The position numbers and the translations under genes were made by a program. A DNA stretch of 64,000 bases, from contig JAEBUN010000012.1 of the NCBI GenBank assembly GCA_023014365.1, forward strand, positions 434,001 through 498,000. Reading direction: 5' to 3'. Source of the stretch: Lepiota brunneoincarnata. Taxonomy: Eukaryota > Basidiomycota > Agaricomycetes > Agaricales > Agaricaceae. Below the pieces are notes generated by a model. It was given only the letters and a program-made list of their open reading frames with translations, searched no databases and had not been told where the DNA came from. Each line of letters starts with the position of its first letter. Within the stretch, counting starts at the first letter, position 1. This document shows, piece after piece, positions 41,264-52,475 of this stretch.

Positions 41264-41965
41264 TGTTATGATCCATGCTCCTTCTGTATCTGAGGATAAC
41301 TGGAGACGGCCTTCAATCACTCTGCAAGGTGTCCGAGACAGTTGGCCTTGTAGAGCTTAGTAGATCGCACTCAATGAGATAATGAGGGAACATGCCAAGT
41401 TAAGGCAGAGAGGGTTAACAACCGCTGTTAACAAGATTAAAGCTTAAGGCTTTAATCTCTACTTGTACAGGCCTTATATACCTATGAGGCACTATATACT
41501 TGTTATATGTAGTTGGGCTGTTCTACTGGTCGTCCGCAGTCCTGACCATGATGCACATTCTAGCTGATGGCATCCTACTGTTATTTATATTACAATGAGT
41601 CAGTGTCCTCATTCTCATTGCTATGCAATGTTCCATCACTTTCCTCTGACTCATAGTTTCCTTCTCCCGATTCTATCTCCATGGAATCTCCTCCATTCTC
41701 GCTCTCCACTCTCTTGGTGCTTCCATCTGCATCAGAGGTTGGATTGGTTGATCCATGGCTGTCTTCTTCATCCTCGGGGTATTCCAGAATATCCTCCAGA
41801 CTTATCTCCATTCCTGCTTCTCTCACCAGGTCCTGCATGGCGTTATAATATTCCCCTTCTTTGTCTTCATACTCCTGCACTTGTAACTGGTCTGTGGTTT
41901 CCTGTACCCATCTTGTAAAGTCGAATAGTTGTTCCTGTTCTTCTCGATCCAGACTATTCATAACA
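41264..41965 (-). mobile_element. solo LTR of the gypsy-A family with intact LTR-encoded acidic ORF
   Basis: The minus strand starts TGTTATGAATAGTC and ends GATCATAACA. The acidic frame 41590-41961 is open from the ATG embedded in the LTR terminus to a TAA-type stop before the TATA region. A 25-bp palindrome lies at 41434-41458. No matching target duplication (GAATG against CCAGT). It joins the gypsy-C RT/RNase H boundary to unrelated sequence. Confidence 0.85.
41590..41961 (-). CDS. LTR-encoded acidic protein segment (gypsy-A family), intact copy
   Basis: 123 codons, beginning MNSLDREEQEQLFDFTRW and ending NENEDTDSL. It is very acidic (Glu, Asp, Ser), with short helical-looking segments (AMQDLVREAGMEI, EDILEYPEDEEDSH) and a Ser/Glu tail. 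Its start codon overlaps the terminal TGTTATGA of the LTR. In gypsy-A the same frame is the continuation of ORF3, so this is probably the C-terminal part of ORF3 rather than a separate gene. The function is unknown. Confidence 0.6.
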   Translation of the reverse strand: MNSLDREEQEQLFDFTRWVQETTDQLQVQEYEDKEGEYYNAMQDLVREAGMEISLEDILEYPEDEEDSHGSTNPTSDADGSTKRVESENGGDSMEIESGEGNYESEESDGTLHSNENEDTDSL

Positions 41966-42866
41966 CCAGTTCTTTTAAGAATTCGTTCTTGAGTGTTTCA
42001 AATGCTTTCTGTTGTTCTTCTTTCCATTCAAATTTGTTTGATTTGGATAGAAGTTGGTTAAGGGGTTTGGTGTGGTGGGAGTAACTGCGGATGAACTTCC
42101 GGTAGAAGTTGCAGAATCCAATAAATTTCCAAATATGTCAGACTGTTTTTGGCACTGGCCAGTCTTCTATTCCCTTGAGTTTTCCTGGATCCACTTTGAT
42201 TTTGTCAGGCGTGACGATCATGCTGAGATATTCAAGTTGTTGTTTGTTGAATTTGCATTTTTCTGTTTTGAGATAGAGGTCATTTTCCTGCAGGATCTGC
42301 AGTACTTTTTCCGTAAGTCGGTCAGTTTCTTCCTGAGTTTTACCATAGATTAGGATATCATCCATATAGATGATAATTCCTCCTTTCTCCATTATCTTGG
42401 AGAATAACATGTTCATCATATGTTGGAATGTTGCGGGACTGTTGCAAAGTCTGAAAAACATGACAGTTGGTTCGAAAAGACCCATGGGAGTCTTGAATGC
42501 TGCTTTCCATTGATCGCCATCTTTGATTCTGACGTTATTGTATCCTAGGTGGACATCAAGCTTAGTGAAATACTTAGCTCCTTTGAGTTTATCCATGATG
42601 GAGGAAATCATGGGGATTGGGTAGGCATTTTTGATAGTGTGATCATTTAGATAACAATAGTCTTGGCAGGGTCGGAGGTCTCCTCCTTTCTTGGCAACAA
42701 AAAAGAAGGGTGATGCCATAGGGGATTTTGAGGGGTGAATGTACCCTTTTTGGAGGTTTTCGTCTATGAATTCTTTTAGCGCTTTTTCTTTGGCAGGTGC
42801 CACTTGATAAGGTTTCATTGATTTTGCTTTGAATGTCAGTTTTAGTTCAATTTCATGATCAAACAT
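41966..42866 (-). pseudogene. gypsy-C reverse transcriptase
   Basis: RT with [70 protein letters not shown], and the active site [13 protein letters not shown], with YMDD intact. It continues to [21 protein letters not shown] stop follows near 42138. A connection-domain remainder (NKFEWKEEQQKAFETLKNEF) reaches 41966, where the solo gypsy-A LTR cuts it. Confidence 0.88.
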
Positions 42867-43179
42867 TCTTGATGGTGGGAATCTTTCGGAGGCTTTCTTG
42901 TTGAATATTTTAGCCCATCAGGTGAATCTCCAAGGGATCTCAGGTGGTTCTTTGTTTGATTCTGGTTGTTTTCCTTTTTGGTTTGCTGATTTTGTCGGGT
43001 TCTGTTGCTCATTGTGGAGCATCATGGCATGTGTTGCTTTGGCATTTACTTCTAATGGGGTTAGAAGCATCAGGTTCATTTCTCTTCCTAAAGAGAAGGT
43101 GTCAAGATCAATGTTTGACAGGTTGATGTATTCTTCAGGGTTTTCCTCAGGTTGAGAGGTTTTTCCAGCCATTATGTCC

Positions 43180-43700
43180 ATGGCAATGGAGTTGAGTTCA
43201 ACAGGTCATTGTAGGGTTCTGAGGAGTTTGGAAAAGTCTTGGTGATCAATTTGGGGTTTCCAAGAGAATGTCTTGGTCTTCCAATTGATGTTGGGATTGT
43301 ATTGTTCCAACCAGGGAAATCCAATGATGAGGTCTTTTTCACCAGTGTTTGTGACGTACGCTTCTAGTGTGCAATCTCTTCCATTGATGATAGTTCTGAT
43401 TTTGATGTATTCATGGATCTTGCCATGTTGATTGTCAGTTCCGTCAATGTTACTGAGGGGAATTGGTTGGTCCAGCCATTTGGTTTGATAACCATGTCAT
43501 TCAATGATTTTGTGGGAGATAAAATTCCCTTGGGCTCCTGAGTCTATCAGGGCGGTGATGGCCACAGGTTTTGATGTCCATTCACTCCAAATCTCGATGG
43601 GTAGGAAAAGGGATTGTTTATTTGGGGATAGTTGTAATTGTACAGAGTTTATCGAGAAAATGTCCTTCTGAGAGTGAGAGTACAAAATGTCCTTCTGGGA
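43180..43700 (-). pseudogene. gypsy-C aspartic protease region
   Basis: The active site ALIDSGAQGNFISHKIIE is near 43.53 kb with the catalytic D-S-G-A intact, preceded by SLFLPIEIWSEWTSKPVAI. The downstream region toward 43.2 kb (GFPWLEQYNP-like reading) is interrupted by stops. Confidence 0.75.
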
Positions 43701-43768
43701 GTGAGAGTATGAAATGTCCTTCTGAGTTCTGGAATGTGCAGGGGCACATCGATTGACAGCGTTCCTTT

Positions 43769-45509
43769 TTAAAAATCCTGGAATGGATGCATCTCCAGGT
43801 CCTTGGCTAGCACAGAGTGGAGCTCTTGTTGGAGTTCAGGATCAAGGTCATCAACCATTTGGTGCATCTGAGATGCGACTTCTGTGATGGCAAGGGAGTA
43901 CTTGCGTTGCAGTGATTGTTGGGCATTCTGGTTCGGAAATCCAGGACAAGTGTTTTGTTGTCCAGGGAAGGGGTGATTGGGGTTCCTCGCAGGGTGAGGG
44001 GGATTAGTGTGCATTCCTGGGAAGCATCTGGCTGGTGGTGATTGTGGGCATTTGTTAACCCAATGGTCTTTAGCTCTGCATCGGAAGCATTCTTGGTTCT
44101 GATACAATTTCATTTGTTGTCCAGTGACAACAGCATCTAACTCCAATGGTTCTTGAGTTGAGTCTTCTTCAGCATATTCTGGTTGTGGAATTTTGGGGTA
44201 TGGATCTTCAAATCCTTCTTCCATCATGGCATGGTCTATTGGCATGTGGGTCACATGGTGTGAATCGTGGAGTGTTGCTTCTTTGGTAGAATTGTGCATA
44301 GGGCCTGTTGTTGTTTGGGCAGCTTGGTCTGCAGTTGGGTTGGTATTGGTTCCTCTGAGGGAATGTGTTCCTGGGGGTACCGTAAAGGGCAATAATTTGG
44401 TGGAAGTTGTCATCGAGTTTATTGGCTTGGGTGTACCAAGCGGTGATGGTCGTCAGAGGGTTCTCTGATTCGTCAATCTTCATTGCAATGCGGCGATCGA
44501 TTGCTTTGCGGTAGAGATCAATCAGGGTGCGATCTTCATTGAGTCTGGATTGATGGACAAGTTCACTGAACTGAGAGTTGAACTCAGTCATTGGTTTACC
44601 TGCTTGATGCAGGGTTTGAAGTCTGGTATGCACGTACACATGTTTGTCTGCTGGAGTAAAGTCAGCTCTGAGCCAGGCAGTGAAGTTGTCCCATGACTCC
44701 ATGGCTATGGGTTGTCCTTATTGGGTTTGGGTGTTTCTCTTGTGGAGGTATTGTCTGGCCCAGGCTTGGGCATCTCCTGATTGCATTGTCGAAAGGACAA
44801 ATAAGGTCCTAGCAAGGTCAGTGTTGTAAGTGGTCGTGTTGGCAAGCACGTAAACTTTGCATTGGAAGATCCAATCTTCAAAAAGTCTTCTAGTTCCATT
44901 GAAGGCTATGGGTTTGAGGAGTCCTAACTCCTTTGGGGTATGTGTGGCTGCCATTATTTGTAATTGTCTGGGTGGCGGCGATGGTGGTTGCAGTGGTTGC
45001 GGTGGTTGTACAGGTGGTGCCAGTAGGGCTAAGGGTTGTACTGGTGTGGGTAATGCGGGTGGTTGAGGGTTGGGGTCCGATTGGTTGTCATCAGTGATAT
45101 AAACATCTGAGTCATTGTCTGCTGGGGGAGTTCTTCCTTGATTTACTGCATACTTGTGGCATGTGAGTAGGTTTTCTTCTGATTTGGAAAGTTCTCTTGG
45201 TTGCTTGAGGGTATATTCAAGTCTTTGAAGTTCATAATCGTTTAATGGGTCTACTTTGGCACAATATTCTTCAGCTTGTTTATGTCTTCTTTCTTCTTGT
45301 TTGTAGTGTTCTTTTAATTCTTTTTCATGTTGTATTCTTTGTTGTTCTGCTAGTTCTTCAGCAAAACTTGTTTGAGTACGTGTTGATGTACTTGGAGCAG
45401 GTGAGTCAAATGGAGATGGGGGATAGAATGGGGATGGTGTCTGAGTAGGGATAGGATTTCTTCTAGGATCTGGGTTTTGGGTTCCTGATCTGGAGATTCT
45501 ACTTCTCAA
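43769..45509 (-). pseudogene. gypsy-C Gag with CCHC knuckle, frameshifted
   Basis: An N-terminal part (45509-44718) has a charged coiled-coil stretch (AEELAEQQRIQHEKELKEHY), a Pro-rich linker and the gag domain start (PIAFNGTRRLFEDWIFQCKV). It changes frame near 44.71 kb to MESWDNFTAWLRADFTPADK and FNSQFSELVHQSRLNEDRTL, and again near 44.21 kb to a segment with the knuckle CFRCRAKDHWVNKC (C-x2-C-x4-H-x4-C). The C-terminus is Gln/Pro-rich. Two frame changes make it inactive. Confidence 0.82.
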
Positions 45510-45919
45510 TTTGGGAGGAGGTGATGGAGTTTCTCAGACCAAGAACTTCTTTGGAGGCATGGTGACAGTTGTCTAGCAATCAATTATTGCTAGAAGGATG
45601 AAAAATTGGGTTGCAATGATGGAGATTCCTGAATACAGATTCCACGATCTGATGACACAGCAATGGCAGGGGCACGTGATGTGTTCAAGTTCTAGGGTGA
45701 TTATTTGGTAGGCAATGAGGGTGACAGTGGAGGTGAAGATGAATATAAGTAGGTAAGCCAGGTCTTCTGGTGGGGAGAGGTTGAAGGATGTAGCAATGGC
45801 TACACAGAGGGGTGGTTTTCTTTTGCATGTTGTTTTTGAACGACCAGAGTACCTCGATGTGTTCAGTACGTCAGTAGAGCAGAGTAGAGTAGAGGGCTAG
45901 CAAGAGATAAGCAGCAGAG

Positions 45920-45932
45920 TATCTTAGTGTTT
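45920..45932 (-). other. gypsy-C primer-binding site, self-complementary to its LTR
   Basis: Just inside the 5' LTR the minus strand reads AAACACTAAGATA. AACACTAAGATA is the perfect 12-nt reverse complement of TATCTTAGTGTT in the LTR (46091-46102). That segment lies about 33 nt downstream of TATATAAGG on the minus strand, so it is where the transcript should begin. Confidence 0.75.
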
Positions 45933-46315
45933 TGTTACCCAGGTTAGGGGTTCACTCTTGAGTAGCATGGGGTTTGACACAGGATGTCTATACAGACTTG
46001 GTCCTGTCTTACTAAGCATGACTTGGAGACAACGGAGCACTATAAGTCCAGCCGGTTATGGCAAAGAGGTATAGGAGGCAAGAACTTTATAACACTAAGA
46101 TAAGGATACAAGGTATTGTACTGTATCCTTATATACTTCTAAGTGTGGCTGTACTCCTACTATAATAGTCCAGACCAGAGTAACTATGAGTCAGAGATAA
46201 GAAACATGAGGCATATGGTGATAATAGTCCTTCTGATGTACACTACTGATGGTTTCATAGTGAAATGGGAATATAGCTAAAAATAACTGTCCTTCTGATA
46301 AGACTTCTGATAACA
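45933..46315 (-). repeat. gypsy-C 5' LTR
   Basis: 383 bp, minus strand TGTTATCAGAAG...CCTGGGTAACA, with a TATATAAGG box at 46135-46127. It closely matches the 33472-33855 copy. Confidence 0.88.
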
Positions 46316-47880
46316 GAAACAAGCCTTCAGCTTCATCATTTTATTGTCTCCTCATCATTTAGGAGCATCATTCTAGGAGTTCTGATATCAGCAACATAAT
46401 TTGCTCTCAGGAACTTGCTCCCTAAGTGCCTGGTTATTTATATCACAGCCAGTTGGGTTAGCAAGTTTACTCGCTAACTCTTATCTAAGGGTTTTTATCT
46501 TTTTCTTGGATTCTCCACACCCGGGTTCTCAACCCTAATGTCCTAAAAGTTCACTTCCATAGCCTTCAGGCAGTAAACTAATAGTAGAATTTAATTAGCT
46601 TGTTTCATTCTTATCAATCTTTATTTTCTAGTCCATCATTTCTGGTCTCTTTTGTTACTATGAAGGAGCATCCATCCCTGAGTACCCTCTTGGATACCCC
46701 CATCTGATCTTTTATCTTTCAATACCATCAGAGCTGTTCCAAGGGGACATTCTTGTCAGGGCATTAGCTAATCCCTTCATTCTTTTGTCAAGATTCACTC
46801 CCGGACCTGTTATTACAACTAGGTACCATCCGGATGACATAGGTATTGTGACTCATCCGCTTTCTAGGGCAGAGGCGAGGAAATGGGTCTTTTGTGCAGT
46901 CATGAGTATCTTAACTAATATCTTAGTTAACACAGTATCAGATACAATGCTCAGGTACATTCATTCCAGAGTCATTCTTCCATAGCCTTATCACTAATAA
47001 GTTAGTTAACATCACTTTTACTTGTCTGGGTGTTCTGGTTCTGTTTCTGAGATGTCTGCCTTCACATATTTTAGATAGTATTCTAAATCTCTCGCACCCA
47101 GTGTCTGACCATGGCCATATACTGATATTATTTGGTAATGGAAAGTTAGTTACTTTATTAGCTAGTGATTTCACAAATGAAATGATTTTGTGGTGCAACA
47201 GTGCACCAAGTGCACACCACATTGAAAAGTGCCCCTGTTGGCTCAGGGATTCGACACCCCTGGCGGGGTTGTGAAATCTCCCTCTTTACCTTCAGACATT
47301 GCCTTTGATCTAGTTGTCTTGTGCCTACAATCTCTCCAGCTGGTTCCACCTTTTGCTACCACACAGCCTTTCCCTTGCCTTTGTCACAGGGTTGCATGGG
47401 TTGCAGTGATATAGATGGCCTGTAAGATGTGGAACTTGACTGTTCCTATACATATCCACATCCATTACAACAATGGGTGGCCTGGATGCCACTGCTCACT
47501 GAGCTCATCCAACTGCTGATGTTTCTGGCACTTCCTATGCATGCTGTGTATCTTTGACCCTGTGGGTATGCAATGCTGTAGCAATACCTTGCCCTCCCAT
47601 TAGTGAGTCTGTCATGGCTTGGTATACTGGGGCCAAGGCTACAGTTGGCACTTGTGGATTGTCTCCTGCCCCTGTCATGGACAGCATTGAAATTGCTGCC
47701 TCCACTGGTGGCCATGCATTTGATGGGATTGCCACCTCAACATGTGTCTGTGCACTTGATGGTATTGCCGCACCAATTGATCTTGCATGGACTGTGCCAC
47801 CTGATGGCCCAGGGGTTTCTGCTGGTGATCCTGCCACACCTGGGACCACCTGCAATGAATATTAATTAACCCTGACTCCC
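46316..47880. other. no gene recognised
   Basis: Mixed sequence with short broken frames on both strands. Nothing matched a family I recognise. It probably consists of decayed repeats. Confidence 0.4.
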
Positions 47881-48290
47881 TAACAAGTCCAATACTGACA
47901 ATACAGTTCTTACCTTCTTAGCAGCATTTTGTTTTGCCCTCTTCCAGTCATGTTTGGCCAATGCCACAAGTTTATCCATGATGAAGGTTGGCTCAGTGCC
48001 ATGATTACAGCCAATCCACTACAAAATGGAGTAGGAACCGATGCTCATCAAATGCAGCAAGAATTGCCTAGATCCTTCATCTTTGTAAGTTGAAACATCC
48101 TGTGCTGTATACATGGCATGGCCATTGGTTAGAAATACACTGTCAAAAACACGATACACACCATTTCCTCCCAGTGTGTTTCCATAACTTTGTTCACTCT
48201 GCCATTCTGGAGTGCTTGCCACACAATGCCCTCATATTTTTCCAGGGTTGCAGAAATATCTTCTCCACTGATGAAAGACATCTCAAAATA
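47880..48290 (-). pseudogene. decayed unknown fungal ORF
   Basis: The minus-strand reading is protein-like across a frame change: SFISGEDISATLEKYEGIVW, WQALQNGRVNKVMETHW, RVFDSVFLTNGHAMYTAQDV, STYKDEGSRQFLLHLMSIGS, IMDKLVALAKHDWKRAKQNA. The even amino-acid texture suggests real ancestral coding sequence. I do not recognise the family and no start or stop can be fixed. Confidence 0.4.
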
Positions 48291-49560
48291 GTATCTTACT
48301 AATTGAATAGGATGACAAGATCTGTTTTATGATAGTCACAGGAATGTGCAGAGAGCAGGAAGGGTATGGACAGATGCACATGAAACATTTTCCAATATGT
48401 ATCATGTGATTATATTACAATACACTTAATAATTAAACTTTATTGTATGATTATGTATAATTATCCCAGTTTGTCATTGGCTTTCTGCAGTCTGCTCCTA
48501 AGCATCATGAACAGTTTACCACATACTGATGTCCAACTGTTCTTAAAGTCATCTCACTCACCAAATGCAATAACTCCTGGGCAACAAGAAGTTGTGCCTG
48601 ACTATCTCAATAATGCCACTGAGCTCACCCACAGAACCTGCTGATATGAAGGAATTTGTAAGGGGAACTTCAGGTCACTGCTCACAACCTCAAATTTGGA
48701 AATCCAATTCCCTGCCTTCCTGCATTCGGAAATCTCATCCCCAGCCCCCTTCAGCCTGGAATTTGGTCCTCCAGCACTCCAGTGCTTGGAGTTCCTTCCT
48801 ATGCCCCTCCAATGCAGATGTGAACCCTCACTGGCACATGCGACCCTGTCCCAAGCCCATTCCTGACCATACCCACTTTAGACATCCCTGACACCTCATG
48901 GCCATTTATGTAGAGTAGATTACTTAACTTGGACATACAGCAAGTAGTATCTATAAAGAATGGGATGTGGACCCTGAATTAGTCAGCTTAGTCAGAATTG
49001 GTCAGCTTTTGTAATTATGTCAGCAGTTGTTGTTCCCTTCATTCTGACGTGCAGGCCAAAGGTCCAGCATGCTTTGTCAGACAATGCCAAAGTCGCACAA
49101 ACTGGGTGTGCCAAAGGCACACGAGCGTAAGCTTGTAAGTAGTGTAGGTGAGCTCAGAGAAACCTTACTTGATTCTCTAAGGTTTTCCCCTGCTTAGGTA
49201 TGTACTTGGATAGATGTTCCAGAATGACACTAAGGTTTCCTCCTGCTCAGTCAACATGACATGACAACCAGGTTGCCCTTACAGAATTGTTCAAGATTCA
49301 AGATATTGATCCCACTGTATGTTGACTTCCAATCTTATCAGCATTGTTTTACCTTTGTGGCCATGCTCAAGAATGGCTTGCTCAATCACAGCACAGGATA
49401 TGCTGCCTGGCATTGTGCCCCATTTCACCATCCTTTGCCACCTGTGGCAATATCATTGCCCTGTGTTGGCATATGTATGTACCCTAACATTGATTGAATG
49501 AATTTAGTACCTACAATATCCCCATGTGCCTGGTAGCTTATTGCTTTCAATTCCATAGTT
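48291..49560. other. no gene recognised
   Basis: AT-rich, with short frames only. Plus-strand text near 49.26-49.50 kb (LKNGLLNHSTGYAAWHCAPF) may be decayed coding sequence of the element that follows, but it is not assignable. Confidence 0.35.
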
Positions 49561-50872
49561 AATGTCAATGGAAGATCTTCCACATGCAATAATTGGCCAC
49601 AGCAAAATTATGGCCCCTGCTTTGCCAGTATGGTCCACCCCATTTTGTCTTTTCATATGCTCAGTGCCCATGCCTTGTTCCCCCAGAGCCTCTCAGAGCG
49701 TGAACTTCTTGCTGCTCATGCTGAGATTAAGGCACTGCAGCAGCACTAAGGCCTGAGCTACAAGGATACAGCACAACATTTATATCATTCAGAAGCTCAA
49801 AAGCTTGCTGTCCAGGACCAAGCCCACAAAAGGCTCATCATCTTACGCCAATATCTTGATGAACTTATTGAAGATGAGATCACAAAGCAGATCTTACATA
49901 TAGATTCACATTACTATGACCATATCACCAATCCCACCAGTAAATCCTAAAAACAGTGTATATTGTTTCTATTAGTAATCAAAGATCTATTTACTCATTC
50001 ACCTCCATTTCCCTGCATTGCTGCCTGATCCCATGCTGTGGCATTCACACCTCTCTATGCTGCTGTCTCTGGCCCTATTAGCTTTATAATCTGCAGTGGG
50101 GTGGCAGAGCCAGCAGGGTTTGCTGGCTCCCATTCAATCGATACAATGTATATCTTCACTGACCAATTCACTCAATACAGTGTAGGTTGACTACCTGACC
50201 AGTATGGCATGGGGTATCCAATCAGCTTTCACTGATTACTGGGATAACATGTTAAGTAGTGTGCTCTCCACATTATCTATTGCTTGGTTGACTGACAGTC
50301 TCATCCAGGGATGGTGACAAATATGCAAGGGACTATGAGTTTGATGAATTGACAGGAACAGTCAAGGGATACCCAGCATAGTCCTCAATAATAAAAGGTT
50401 ACATCAAGGTTGTCAAAACAAAGGGTGGTACAAAGGGATCTGAATTGGCAACTTGCCACCATGCAGAAGCCATGAAAATTGATGACCTAATAACACCAAT
50501 GAGATGGTCAGAGGCTCAGTGCTCATCAGGAGAGATCAATGCAGAGCCAGTAGACTTGGCAACAATGATGTTACACATGGAGCAAGGAATGATGAGGGCA
50601 TTTATGAGTACAGGGTTTATCTTATGGACAAGGTATTTCCCAGAGTTCTTGCCTCCCTGATGGAGTCTTACCTGTAGTATTTGCTCACTTCTAGGAACTT
50701 TGAGCTTTGTGCTCTACAAGTATGTGATATCATGCCTGGTTTTGTGGGTCCTGCACCATACTACCACCCATTCTTTAAAGTTTGCCTTGAAAATCACAAA
50801 TGGTGGCAACAGAAAGTGGGATATGATGGGCCTCTTCTGAGTATGTGTTTACACAGGTGCTTTGAACCACAG

Positions 50873-51266
50873 TATTATTAGAATTCATATCAGAAGGATG
50901 GTTATGTTTAGCTAGAATTCCCATGTCATATGTCACTCTGAAATGATCAGTAGTGTACATCAGAAGGAAGGACTATATTTAACTTATGACTTGCCTCCTT
51001 ATCTCTGACTCATAGTTACTCTGGTCCAGACATTTATAGTAGGAGCATAGCCACACTCAGTAGTATATAAGGATACAGTACATTACTATGTATCCTTATC
51101 TTAGTGTTATAAAGTTCTTGCCTCCTATACCTCTTTGCCATAACCAGCTGGACTTATAGTGCTCTGTCATCTCCAAGTCACACCTAGTAGGACAAGACCA
51201 AGTCTGTATAGACATCTTGCCTCAAATACTGTGCTACTCAAGAGCAAACCCCTAATTCAGGTAACA
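50873..51266 (+). mobile_element. solo LTR of the gypsy-C family in the recombinase remnant
   Basis: Starts with a decayed terminus (TATTATTAGAA for TGTTATCAGAA) and ends CAGGTAACA, flanked by a perfect 5-bp duplication CACAG (50868-50872 and 51267-51271). It contains the conserved GATACAGTACA and CTTATCTTAGTGTTATAAAG segments. Confidence 0.85.
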
Positions 51267-51760
51267 CACAGGCCTAGTGCTAATAGTCCTCAGGCAATGT
51301 ATACAACATTTACTCACAAGAGATCCCTGAGATTGATGTACACATACTTCCCACAGTGGATTCAGCTCCTCAAACATCCCTTGGACATATGTACTCTCTA
51401 GCCAGGAGACTATATCTTTCCATACTTTGCACCAAATGGAATTGCACACCCAGATTGCCAAATGACACATGACATGGTACAAAGCCTGACCAACAAGTTC
51501 ACATCTGGTGCCAGCCTTACAAGGGTCTATACCACCCACTGTTTTCAGAGGGGAGGTGCCCAGTACCAGTTCATGCATGCACCTATTCAGAAATGGTGGT
51601 TCTTGGCCAAGATACAGTGGTGGGAGGGATAGGCAGCTGGTGAACATGTAAGCCAGCTAGCACCATTTACATTCTCATTGGATCAAGTTTTGATAAATTG
51701 ACTGCATTCAGGTAGACACATTGATGTGGTATCTCATTGATTCCTTACAGAGTTATGAGA

Positions 51761-52475
51761 TGTGTTATGATCCGTGCTCCTTCTGTATCCAAAGATAACT
51801 GGAGATGGCCTTCAATCACTCTACAAGGTGTCCGAGATGGTTGGCTTTGCAGAGCTTAGTGGATCGTGCTCAATGAGATAATGAGGGAACACATCAAGTT
51901 AAGGCAGAGAGGGTTAACGACCGCTGTTAACAAGATTAAAGCTTGAGGCTTTAATCTCTACTTGTACAGGCCTTATATACCTATGAGATACTATATACTC
52001 GTTATAGGTTATTGGGCTGTTCTACTTGTCCTGCACAGTCTTGACCATGATGCACATCCTAACTGATGGCATCCTACTGTTATTTATATCTTACAATGAG
52101 TCAGTGTCCTCGTTCTCCATTCCACTGCTGTGTGATGTTCCATTGCTTTCCTCTGACTCATAATTCTCTTCTCCTGATTCTATCTCCATGGATTCTCTTC
52201 CATTCTCGCTCTCCATTCTCTTGGTGCTTCCATCTGTATTGGAGGTTGGATCGGTTGATCCATGGCTATCTTCTTTATCCTCAGGGGTATTCCAGAATAT
52301 CCTCCAGAGTTATCTCCATTCCTGCTCCTCTTGCCAAGTCCTGCATGGCATTGTAATATTCCCCTTCTTCATCTTCATACTCCTGTGCTTGCAACTGGTC
52401 TGTGGTTTCCTGTACCCATCTTGTAAAGTCAAATAATTGCTCCTGTTCCTCTCAGGTCCTGGACTGTTCATAACA
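51761..52475 (-). mobile_element. solo LTR of the gypsy-A family in the recombinase remnant
   Basis: The minus strand starts TGTTATGAACAGTCC and ends GATCATAACA. Removing it and one AGA(TG) overlap rejoins LQSYEMDHSDALCP in frame, so this is a genuine insertion; the target duplication is about AGATG with the LTR terminus merged. The acidic frame here is broken, with a frame change near 52.29 kb. Confidence 0.82.

Larger units (their letters stand above)
33472..46315 (-). mobile_element. gypsy-C: old chromovirus, middle replaced by other repeats
   Basis: LTRs at 33472-33855 and 45933-46315 bracket minus-strand gag (43.8-45.5 kb), protease (about 43.2-43.7 kb), RT (42.1-42.9 kb), an integrase/chromodomain tail (35.4-36.0 kb) and ORF3 (34.1-35.3 kb). 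RNase H and most of integrase are absent; 35991-41965 holds a 1.3-kb LTR, a KDZ remnant, gypsy-D, unknown sequence and a solo gypsy-A LTR. Flanks do not match (TCCAG before, GAAAC after), so insertion was followed by rearrangement or the LTRs come from different events. Confidence 0.75.

Noticed and set aside
33472..46315. Gypsy-C as a simple complete insertion into gypsy-A
   Set aside because: The outer flanks TCCAG and GAAAC do not match and the rest of the gypsy-A gag is not found after 46315, so a single clean insertion is not supported.
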